The notes below the pieces were generated by a model that ran no database searches, was not told the DNA's origin, and worked only from the letters and a program-made list of their open reading frames with translations. From Blastobasis lacticolella (Eukaryota > Arthropoda > Insecta > Lepidoptera > Blastobasidae): a DNA stretch of 64,000 bases. Numbering within the stretch: position 1 is the stretch's first letter; every line of letters begins with the position of its first letter. The translations under genes and the position numbers were made by a program. The stretch spans positions 13,043,001-13,107,000 of the forward strand of contig LR990059.1 of the NCBI GenBank assembly GCA_905147135.1. The letters are read 5' to 3'. This document shows positions 10,301 through 19,272 of the stretch, in pieces.

Positions 10301-13275
10301 AACGTATACTTTTGATGATGGGATGTGATAGAGGGCCCCTCTAGGAACACCGTTTGTATGGAACACTTTTCTCTGCGGTGCTACTAGGGGGCGCTAGGGG
10401 GGCCCAACTTTTTTTCCGAGTGGCGCAAAAAGAAATGACCTCTGTAAAAGTTGCTCCTAATGACCTACCCTACAACATCCAGCCATAAAAAATATACCTT
10501 AAATTACGAAAGTCCAAATGCCTTGCGCCCCCTTTGAGTAAATCGACCGTATTTTGACACTTAGAAAAATTTCGACGAGGTGCGATCCTATTATAACGTA
10601 TACTTTTGATGGTGGGATGTGATAGAGGGCACCGCCAGGAACACCGTTTGTATGGAACACTTTTATCTGCGGTGCCGCTAGGGGGCGCTAGGGGGGCCAA
10701 ACTTTTTTTCAGTGCGGCGCAAAAAAAAAGACTTCTGAACAGATTGCTTTCAAAATCGATATCTGAGCGTCCCTTGGGACTCCTGACATGAATCTGGTGC
10801 CAAAATTGGAAAAAATGGCCGCCATTTTGAACTTTTTTGTTACTGGACCGATTGCTTTCAAAACCGATATCTGAGCCCAGATTCATGTCATGAGTCCCAG
10901 ATATTCATTTTCATAGGTCCAGTAACAAAATAATTCAAAATGGCGGCCATTTTTTCCAATTTTGGCACCAGATTCATGTCAGGAGTCCCAAGGGACGCTT
11001 AGATATTCATTTTGAAAGCAATCGGTCCAGCAACAAAAAAGTTCAAAATGGCGACCATTTTGTTACATTTTGGCACCAGATTCATGTCAGGAGTCCCAAG
11101 GGACGCTCAGATATCGGTTTTGAAAGTAATCGGTCCAGTAACAAAAAAGTTCAAAATGGCGGCCATTTTGTTACATTTTGGCACCAGATTCATGTCAGGA
11201 GTCCCAAGGGACGCTCCGATATCGGTTTTGAAAGCAATCGGTCCAGGAACAAAAACGTTCAAAATGGCGGCCATTTTGTTACATTTAGTCTCAAAATGTT
11301 CAAGTTGCAAAATGTCCAGGTCGCAAAATGTCCAAGTTCCAAAATGTCCGGGTTGCATAATGTCCAGGTCGCAAAATGTCCAAGTTGCAATTAAGCATTA
11401 AGCAACCTGGACATTTTGCGACTTGGACATTTTACGTCCTGAGGGTCTCCCCTATCACGTCCCATTATTAAAAGTTGAAAATTTTCTAAGTGTTTTTTTC
11501 GCAAAATTTTTCTAAGTCTTTTTCTCTCAGTGCCCCCTTTGCTACAGATCAAACATGGTTTTGAATTAGATTTAATTTTATCCTCTACTAAACATAATCC
11601 TATTTTCCATTTATCAACATCTAAACAATAGCTATTATCAGAAATAGTAAATATATTCATAAATAATGAGTAATGGAATACTCATTACTCCTTCATTAGA
11701 TATAAAAATAATGAGTAATGAAAATTTGGTACATTACTCATTAATATTTAAAATTGTAATGTAGATTTTCAAATTACTCATTAAAATTAAAAAATGAGTA
11801 ATGTAAAGATGATACATTATTCATTACAAAAAATGTAATGAGAATTTATTTTTTATTCCATTAAAAAAAAAATAATGAGTAATGGAAACTGATTCCATTA
11901 CTCATTATTTTAGTAATGAATAATGGAAACTGATTCCATTACTCATTAATTATAGTAATGAGTAATGAAACGCCAATGCATTAACCAAAGTAATGCATTT
12001 TTTGCAACTCTGCGCTTATCCTCACACCTTGGAGCCAAATTATTTGCGAACTGTGCGGTTCCAAAGAAACTTTCTCCCACGCAAACTAAGGTTGTGGAAT
12101 GAACTACCTGGAGAGGTTTTCCCAAGAGAGTACAACATGGAGTTCTTCAAGAAAGGGGTTTAAAGGTTTTTGCGCGGTCGGCAACGCGTAGGTGATGCCC
12201 CTGGTATTGCAAACATCCATAGGCTGCGGTGACTGCTTACCATCAGGCAGGCCGCAAGCTTGTTTGCCAACTTAGTGGTATAAAAAAAATCAGCTGCCTC
12301 AATGTTCGTCCTCCTCCCACCAAAACGTTGACATATACAAGTACCAGCGAATTCCTTATAGCAATACATTTCTCACAACTCAGGCGCAGAGTCCGACCTC
12401 CACCAAGTGTCGGACATGCTTAACAAGCTGGACGACACTTTGAGCCGGTACAACATTGACTCCGCGGCATGTATGCAGCGGCTGACTTGCTCCTACGTGC
12501 AACTCGCCAATGAAAACATGATCACTGGCAACGCTACGGACTTCGACGCGCTGCTGTCTTCTTTGTCCAAGTGAGTTTTTGCGTTAATTTATATAATGGA
12601 AAAGATAGTTACGGGCGGGGGTAGCATTTAAGATGTAGAATAATTATACGCACTGCTTGTTCAATTATGAGTATGGTAGAAATAGGCACTGACGTAACGT
12701 AATTTCTCGAATAGAGCATCAGATCAATGTAGAGGGACTGACCGACACACGAAGAAAAAACAAATACTATTTATCATATCAGGGCAGGGAGACGACGTAT
12801 TCAGGCACCACAAATTTGAATTATTGGGAAGGTTTGTGAAGTGGTATAAGTTCAGCAGTGGACTTTTGCGGCTTGCTTATGTGAGTCTTCTTCTACACTG
12901 GGTGGTTTTTCAATAACTCCCAGCACTGTTAAAAATGCTCATCAGAAAAAGCTGACCTCTGTTTTGTTGGCAAGACGGAGAGCTGATTAGTTAAGTCTCT
13001 AACAAAGCTCGGCGTTTCGGATACAGCCCATTTGTTTGACCATAGGTACTATTAGGTATTTTTTCTTCCAGTTCATCACTAAAATATATTAAATTAAATC
13101 GTACTATTTGCCTTCTAGCAACTCCCTCATACGGCGAATGCTGGACGGCACGTCTGTCTTCGAAGCCATATCTGCAGGGAAGTCTCTTGACACAAACTGT
13201 CAAACGGTGTACCCCAAGTGCAAGTTGGATAAGAAAACTGTTGTCAAAATGCTGACGCAGCTCGTGCCCTCTTAG
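7307..13275 (+). CDS. Secreted or membrane-anchored insect protein, DM4/DM12-like, five exons
   Basis: Exons are 7307-7377, 8438-8582, 9503-9659, 12384-12570 and 13119-13275; all junctions are GT-AG and the joined frame is open for 238 codons. Residues 1-18 form a signal peptide (hydrophobic core ending in LCLARA). Residues 25-72 are polar and acidic/Arg-rich. A Gly/Leu-rich hydrophobic segment (about 90-107, GGVLIGSILGFGAVLIL) may span or dip into a membrane. The C-terminal half has four cysteines: C154-x5-C160 and C214-x6-C221 with a YP before the last, plus one NAT sequon at N174. The C..R..C and AxxxG...C...YP.C spacing recalls the insect DM4/DM12 family, which has no known function; the resemblance is partial. 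Introns 1 and 3 carry a SINE and a foldback element. Function is unknown. Structure is confident, family is not. Confidence 0.8.
7741..8008 (-). mobile_element. tRNA-derived SINE, copy 3, head missing
   Basis: It lies in intron 1 (7378-8437) of the secreted-protein gene. The tail motif GGCGTTAATGTCC and the body are closely similar to copy 2, but the copy stops at AACTCAGAAAAGAGTTATTA and lacks the tRNA-like head. It therefore has no Pol III promoter and is a 5'-truncated copy. Confidence 0.7.
9115..9225 (+). repeat. Probable RTE-type LINE 3' fragment in intron 2
   Basis: The stretch TGGCGGTCCGTAGTCTCTG then CCCCACCTGTGGGACACAGG and a TATGTATGTATG run resembles the 3' end of lepidopteran RTE-like LINEs. 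It lies within intron 2 (8583-9502) of the secreted-protein gene. The call rests on remembered similarity only. Confidence 0.35.
10750..11285. repeat. 108-bp repeats in inverted and direct array
   Basis: The unit carries CAAAATGGCGGCCATTTT, CACCAGATTCATGTCAGGAG, TCCCAAGGGACGCTCAGATA and AAAGCAATCGGTCCAGTAAC. Successive AAAATGGC marks at 11045, 11153 and 11261 give a period of 108. Copies at 10740-10870 face the other way, making the array foldable. Because 108 is divisible by three, an open frame of 129 codons appears across the array; it is a by-product of the period. Confidence 0.75.
11285..11440. repeat. 16-bp tandem repeat AAAATGTCCAAGTTGC
   Basis: Six consecutive 16-bp units of the form AAAATGTCCRRGTYGC run from about 11294 to 11390 and are followed by two inverted units (11404-11433). 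This forms another foldback within the larger element. Confidence 0.65.
12021..12293 (+). mobile_element. Non-LTR retrotransposon C-terminus and 3' tail
   Basis: The frame from 12021 reads PHTLEPNYLRTVRF..FLPRK, then LWNELPGEVFPREYNMEFF, and stops after KKGV, a typical end of a Jockey/CR1-like LINE reverse transcriptase. The untranslated tail has GGTGATGCCCCTGGTATTGC, CTTACCATCAGGCAGGCCGC and TAGTGGTATAAAAAAAATC. The foldback element 9859-12012 is inserted immediately upstream of this part. Confidence 0.7.
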
Positions 13276-13329
13276 CTGGAACTATCGAGTGATAAGAATT
13301 AGGTGTAAACGCATTACGCTGCACGAGAT

Positions 13330-13798
13330 AATAAACACAGCATAGTTTAGTATATTAACGCGGAACTGACTTTCAGTTTTTTCGTGAAGGTGCCTGATTC
13401 GGTTACCGGTTCGCGTCTTCGTCAAATCCATACAAAACTGTACCTAATCCGCCGCACTTACCAGGCTGAAACCCAAACATTCGTAAAATCTGAAAGCGCT
13501 CTCGGTTTTACTGATGGGGAGCTAGGGAGAAAGCCGACGAAACGAACGTGAAATTCTGTACCCTATGTATATAAAACATGTTGACAAATCTGACGTGTAC
13601 CTACCGACAGACGAGAAGTAATGAGCTTCAATCTTTAAACGCATTTGTGGTTGGAATTGAAGCGGCATATTATGAAGATCGTTTGATGTCTCGCGCAGTG
13701 CAAGTGCTAAAGCTATTGAAGTAACCATTGTGATGTACCTGTAGTTAAGTGTAGTGAGACCGGTGGCTGTATTTTTGCTTTTTAGTACTTACAATAAA
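13330..13798 (+). terminator. Candidate poly(A) signals of the secreted-protein gene
   Basis: AATAAA occurs at 13330-13335, 55 bases after the stop codon, and again at 13793-13798 followed by a TTGTGTCGTTT-rich stretch. Either could end the transcript; the second has the better GT-rich downstream context. Confidence 0.5.
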
Positions 13799-13829
13799 CT
13801 TGTTTAGAAAGCTTGTGTCGTTTATTTTT

Positions 13830-14041
13830 AACCCCCGGCGAAAAAAAGGGCGTTTGACATGTGTATCTGTGGTTTTGTATATTTGTCTGTGGCATCGTTG
13901 GTCCCAAAAGGACCGATTCGAAAAGCGGTTATCTCTATTTGAAAGCCAGTTTAATTGAGATGATTCTTAGCTTTGTTTCATTAAAATCGGTTGAGTAGTT
14001 TAGAAAATATTTGGACATATGTAAACTCGGTCGGGGGTTAT
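13830..14041. mobile_element. Small inverted-repeat element with ACCCCCGGCG ends
   Basis: It begins AACCCCCGGCGAAAAAAAGG and ends ACTCGGTCGGGGGTTA, so the ends are roughly inverse. The interior has TTTCATTAAAATCGGTTGAG and TTTAGAAAATAT, familiar from short lepidopteran repeats. It lies directly behind the second poly(A) signal of the secreted-protein gene. Confidence 0.45.
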
Positions 14042-14048
14042 CCCACTA

Positions 14049-14216
14049 AGAGATTGGAATTTTTTTTTTAGTCTATCCAGGCATTTGACCGCCATCTCAC
14101 CTGGTGGTAAGTGACGATGCGGTCGAAGATGGAGCATGGCTGTCTAGGAACAGCCTATTCACTCTAGCCTTGAAGGCGTCCTTCTTGTGAAGGTCGCTAA
14201 CATTCCAATCTCTTTG
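14049..14216. mobile_element. Short element with AGAGATTGGAAT inverted ends
   Basis: AAGAGATTGGAAT at the left is matched by ATTCCAATCTCTTT at the right. The inside reads GGCATTTGACCGCCATCTCA, then GTAAGTGACGATGCGGTCGA and CCTTGAAGGCGTCCTTCTTG. Part of the same end motif (GGTAGCTAACTTTCCAATC) appears near 37990-38010, pointing to an interspersed family. Confidence 0.4.
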
Positions 14217-14505
14217 ATTCCACTTCTGTCGGTCAGATTATTCTTTTAGTATAGGTAATGTGGATTCAATGTTCACTCACCAGTCGAAAATGTGTCCCAA
14301 GGGCTTATCGCGCATTTTTAAACAAGCTACCATTTTTTTTAATGATGATAACTTTTATTGTCGATAATCCAATCACGTGTAGCAAACCTTAATCATGCAA
14401 CTGCAACTCAGTGGATGACGTGGTGGAATTTCTGTCCCTACCCCTACCCAACCCTACCCCATATTATGCCATTCGCACCCCAACGCAAAGTATGGAACAA
14501 GCAAG

Positions 14506-14632
14506 TATTTTTTTATGTAATACGGCAGACAAACAGGCAAGCGAGCTACCTAATGGAAAGTGGTCACCGCCCGTCTATGGACATCAGCGACGCCAGGGGC
14601 GCCAATCCGTTGCCTGCCTCTAAGGAGACCTC
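14506..14632 (-). repeat. LINE-type 3' tail (TTACATAAAAA family)
   Basis: On the minus strand it reads GGCAGGCAACGGATTGGCGC, CGGTGACCACTTTCCATTAG, GCTTGCCTGTTTGTCTGCCG and a poly(A)-like end. Related copies lie at 21205-21335 (+), 23528-23660 (-) and 51960-52045 (-). Confidence 0.55.
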
Positions 14633-14689
14633 TATCTAATATACCTCTTAAGTGTGGCCTTAACCTAGAAATAAAACCGCCAATAGCTT

Positions 14690-16800
14690 ACAAATTTAAC
14701 AATTTTTTATTAATTTAAATCATAACCAAACCCTATCTACACTTGATATGCTCGACAACTCAATCCAAGTTGAAACTGAATATGCGTCAGAGCCTTTGCC
14801 TTTACGCAATAAATATATCATTAACATAGTACATCCCTGACATACACAAATATGTACTTTATAACATAATTCATTTATTACCTAGTAGATACAAACAGTT
14901 TTGCTGTATTGAGCCTTATTACATTTAATTACGTTTGCAACCGGTCTGTTTATGCTACGGATACTTAAATTCATTTTGCAATTGTAAAATTTTAAAACGG
15001 TTTAATTTCTATACAATAGTCACATGGCATCGATGGCCGAGTGGTTAATCCAACTCGTGAGCGAGAGTCACAGTTACAACAGAATTATGCTCGCTACGCA
15101 CGCATGCGGCCAAAGTGACCCTTAACTTTACAAGTTTCTTTAAAAAATAAAAGGCAAAACCGGCCGCATTAGGCAAGAAAAAATGGTTCTTATAGCGGGA
15201 AATTTATTGTGCTCGGATTACTGTAAGCGTATAGGAACACCGGTGCGAAATGTGTAAATGTGCAAGTTCCTTACGAATACAGTAAATCCAAAGTATTGGC
15301 AACAGAGACTATACAAACAATTTGAACTAAAACTTGGTGATTTCTGGCTCCGTATACTTTGTTAGTAACGTGAGACGAACATGTGCGTTTTAGAATATAC
15401 CCATTTATGACAAGAGCTGTTTAGTTACGTTTCTGAGGCAATCATAAATAATTTATAAGTTTTCCTAACATAGAACTCTTGTAGGAAACTCTAGTTGAAC
15501 ATATAGTTCTTCAGTATAAGTATTTTGGTAAAACTGATAAAATTAAAGACAATGCGTCGAAATGCACAATAAAAATTAAAATGCATCATTGACATAGGCA
15601 ACCAATTTCACTCGTATACCTGTTATTTGTGTGTAGGTGTTAGTACCATACAACCGAATAGTGTCTAAGTACAGTCGGAAGCTTTGAATATAAATCCATC
15701 TGCCCTTAAATACAATTTTTCGGTGTTAACCAAGTAGGTGTAGGGTCAATGGATGACTCATGAGTCTCGGCCGTAGTCGGTCAGGATCTCGGCTCGACTC
15801 GCCTCGGTAAACCAATATCCCATATATTTAGTATAGACACGCTCATGCTATACCGAGGTGAATCCGAACGGCAGCAGAGCATAGACAACTCTGTTATTAG
15901 AGCATAGACAAATCTCCATAAATATGGATAATATTTCCTTTCCCGCCTCATATATATTTTTTACTCCCTGGGGATAACAGCAGCAGTTTGAGAGCCGCTA
16001 TTGTTGAACATAAATCCATCAGTTAAACAATTTCCTACGTATAATTACATAATGACAGCAGCACGGCTCTAGTGTGCCGCGGGCTCGCGCCGTGAGAGCC
16101 TGTTTCCTTCTCTCAATACTAAGTTGAAAGAGATAGTAGTATCTATGTCGCGCCTTTGAGATACAGAGCACACTTGTGGTCGTGCTGGTAGCTCAACATT
16201 CAAACCTTCCGAGTCCCGACTGTATAAAGCGATTGCACATCTTGTTCGCCATTTTGAATCCACATATATTATTGCAACGCCTTGTATGCGTGACGGATCA
16301 ACTATTCAGCTAGATAAAACAGTATATTTGCGAATTCAATTAAAATTATGTTTTATACCAATGCATATTTGATATACTTATATAAAAGAGACGGTAAAGT
16401 AACTGGTAACACAAATACTGTAAAGCGAAATTGTAGTTTAATTAAAATAAATGCAGCATCATAATGTCTTTCATAAGAATTGTTCTGTTTATTAAAGAAA
16501 ACAAGTATAATATATACACAATCTACCTAACTATGCATTGAAAGTAAATAAAACACCTCGATCGACGTATCTGGCGAAAAATATTAATTGTTCTAGAACT
16601 AATAAACGAAAAAAATAAAAAATAAAATTCGTTGTTGCCACAGCAACGTCGCAGTTTCAGCCCTTACGTCAGAATAACTAAACTGAACTAAAAACTGCTT
16701 TATTTAATTATCCTACATTTAATTTTACTTTCTTTCATACTTATCTGCTCGTTCAGTGGCAATATAAAGGCCTTCGTGATTGTAACATTGACATTTAGTA
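14690..16800. other. AT-rich stretch with no recognisable gene
   Basis: I see no spliced or unspliced coding pattern here. The only recognisable piece is a SINE head at 15025-15073; the rest is AT-rich and unassigned. Confidence 0.5.
15025..15073 (+). repeat. SINE tRNA-like head fragment
   Basis: GGCATCGATGGCCGAGTGGT followed by ACTCGTGAGCGAGAGTCAC matches the A-box half and anticodon arm of the tRNA-like SINE heads at 2102-2175 and 2711-2790. The B-box half is missing, so it is not a tRNA gene. Confidence 0.5.
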
Positions 16801-17309
16801 CTATGTGACAATAATACTAAAGCTTAAAAGTAGATTGTGCGATTGGCCGCGTGCTATGCTAGTTAGTCGCCATAAATGCCTCCGGTACCGCTCTCTGATA
16901 GTACGCCGCCCCCTTGATCTCACCATGTGGAATAACGTCACAACATGCATTCGAATAGGCTCTATTCCAAGTCTGAGAAATGTATGCTTTCGAACGACAT
17001 GAAGTAGGGGTTATACTAAACTTCATTGAAGTGAATATTATGTTACGTTCTATTAACATAATTTTCAAGGTTTTTAGTTTTTATTTGATCTCGTTTCATA
17101 AATAAATTTAACATTGCAGAATTTTATTAAATTTAAAAGTAGGTACGATGTTTCAAAATCAAAATGCGATGGGGATCATTCCTATATACTTCCCAATGGT
17201 ATTCATTACCTTCATTCTGACCGATACGAGTTCGGCGGTACGAATTCTGTGACGTCATTCCGCAGGGTGGCGTTCAATTGAAGATAGGCGGTACCACAGC
17301 TGGTCACCC

Positions 17310-17600
17310 TATCGTAACTCGTCATTTTCGCAACTTATCATTTTTATCGACTCGTCATTTTCACAATTCATCACACGAACTTCTAGCTTTTGACTAAGAA
17401 ATGTATGAAGCTTGTGACTGTTTTATTATTATAATTATAAATTTTTTATAAAGACGTTTTTGTTTTTCATTCTTTACTTCTTGAGTAAGCCAAGCACTAT
17501 GTTTATTGCTCGACTGAAATGGGAGAAACTAGACCCAGACTAACGAAGCAAAAAAAATGATCAGTTGCGAAAATGACAGAGTTAAGAACGTGATAAGTTG
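17310..17600. repeat. Imperfect inverted repeat, possible MITE
   Basis: AACTCGTCATTTTCGCAACT with TATCATTTTTATCG at the left is mirrored, with mismatches, by AAATGATCAGTTGCGAAAAT and GACAGAGTTAAG at 17555-17590. There is no coding content, and the boundaries are uncertain. Confidence 0.35.
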
Positions 17601-18539
17601 CTTTTACGACGTTTTTGCTCGACTTGATTTGACTTACGAATCCGCGTTCAGAGAACTCTAACACTTTGTAATAAAGTCATGACGGCGAGTTTACAATAGA
17701 TGAGCATAAAGAGCAAGAACATAGAACAACTTCTTCCATCTTTTTTCTGAGCGTAAATAAAAAACGAGCGAATGCTTATTTCTTTTTTAAATAAGCGAAT
17801 CTACGATTGTAGACGTAGCATCGGATAAGAACTCTACAGTTCTCGCAAAATAACATACTCATTTCGAAGTCTAAAAAAGGATCAGAATAAGCGTATATAC
17901 AGAACGACCAATCGCACACAATTTCACAATTCAATTGCTTTTCGCTTGTTTACACGTAGGTAAATTCGAGGAAAGAAGACCGGAAAGTAGCGACACCTAC
18001 AGTTTGTAGTGCGAACCATTTTCAGTGAAGGCTAAAAAGATCCGCCAGATGGCGCTGTCAAAATGACGCCGCGTATTATTGGTTAGAATGGAATCTGCAT
18101 GGCAATATTTTGTCGACGAAGATCACAAATTAGCATTCCATTTCTCTCGTACAAACCGTAGGTAATGTACGAAGTGTGTACGGCTTATTTCCTCAAAGAT
18201 ACAAAGTTGAATTCTATAAATATTGTCTTAGGAAAACACCCATCATTCTCCTTTTTCATATATTTACAGTACTATTAAAGATAAAAAATATAATGCCGTC
18301 TCCGTCACCTGAATATGTTAGACAGAGAGGCAGCGCGTGCATTGAACTGCTTCACTAGCATATAGATAATTCGAATGCTTACAATAGTGATAAAATTATC
18401 TTATCGAGAGTACAAATGCCATCACGTTAACTTACTAAAAGTCAGACCTAGGATGTACAATAACAAAAATATCCACATTACAAGTATATATTTTTGGTCA
18501 GTTAACTTTGTTGCCGACTGTACTAGGAGAGTGGTTGTC

Positions 18540-18665
18540 ACTGGGAATTACAACATGGCTACCACAAACAAAGAAGATTAGCCAGAGTAGTCGATAAATA
18601 ACTAATTTGTGATACGTAAATTCGACACAGTAGCCTAGGAGCACTGGAACGTTTTAATACATCAA
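18540..18665. repeat. 120-bp repeat, inverted partner of 21652-21760
   Basis: TAACTAATTTGTGATACGTA, AATTCGACACAGTAGCCTAG and GAGCACTGGAACGTTTTAAT reappear in inverse order and strand at 21652-21725. The preceding ATGGCTACCACAAACA is matched by the inverse of TGTTTGTGGTGGCCAT. The partner lies inside an inverted-repeat element in PP5 intron 6. Confidence 0.6.
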
Positions 18666-19019
18666 TCAAAAGATTTTACTTTTCGCATAAAGACGGGCGA
18701 GCAAAACAATTTCATATAAATCTGTTAATTAAAAGACCTACTCAATATCAGACAAAATGAAGAAACATGCTCAACTGTACAGAGAAATGATATTATACCA
18801 GATAAAACAAATAACTGATTTACCACTAAATGAAGTACGTCAAGTATATGTTGGTGTAACGGCTCATACATACGAAACACTTCATCCAAGTATGAAGCAA
18901 AGAAATACAAAACCATCCAAATAAGATGGTTTTCTTGCCACATGACAACTTATAACTTGACTTCTAGTGGTAGCCATAAACATGTACTGTTTTATCGAAA
19001 ATGCCTGCAGATTTAAATG

Positions 19020-19172
19020 TACAAAACTCACTAGATGGCGCCACATAATATATGGTATACAAACACCGTCCTGTCATTGGCTAGAAATGAATTGACAACT
19101 TGAGCGTTCACTCACAACCAATAGCAGGAAAGCATTCGAAGTAGACTGGTGGCTCCATCTAGTAGAGTTTGC
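19020..19172. repeat. Short inverted-repeat element downstream of PP5
   Basis: AAAACTCACTAGATGGCGCC on the left is mirrored imperfectly by GGCTCCATCTAGTAGAGTTT on the right (19150-19169). The roughly 150-bp element lies about 100 bp beyond the PP5 stop codon and is non-coding. Confidence 0.5.
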
Positions 19173-19237
19173 AGGCAACCTCTCGTACAGAGCTTATCTC
19201 AGAAACTTCAGGTATTGGTCTAAGGTTTGTGTCAAGG

Positions 19238-19243
19238 TTTAAT
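19238..19243 (-). terminator. Candidate ATTAAA poly(A) signal of PP5
   Basis: On the minus strand ATTAAA lies 30 bases after the PP5 stop codon (19273-19275). No AATAAA was seen closer than this. It would give a very short 3' UTR and is only tentative. Confidence 0.3.
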
Positions 19244-19272
19244 TGGTGGGCTATGTATTGCAGGCGAGCTGA

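Larger units (their letters stand above)
9859..12012. mobile_element. 2.15-kb hAT-like foldback element in intron 3
   Basis: Ends are CAGAGTTGCAAAAA and its inverse, flanked by a perfect 8-bp duplication CGCTTATC (9851-9858 and 12013-12020), as expected for hAT elements. Both arms (about 9885-10225 and 11655-12000) are built of ATGAGTAATG/CATTACTCAT units. Inside them a second inverted layer has GACTTAGAAAAATTTTGGCG on the left and its near-inverse around 11498-11516. The core holds an approximately 300-bp direct duplication (10205-10400 and 10555-10735) and 108-bp repeats in both orientations. No transposase is seen. It fills most of intron 3 (9660-12383), inside a LINE fragment that resumes at 12021. 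Confidence 0.8.

Noticed and set aside
11012..11401. 129-codon frame across the 108-bp repeats
   Set aside because: The period is a multiple of three, which keeps the frame open by chance; the block belongs to a foldback element.
16805..17068. Overlapping short frames on both strands
   Set aside because: No domain, no codon pattern and no splice support; probably chance.
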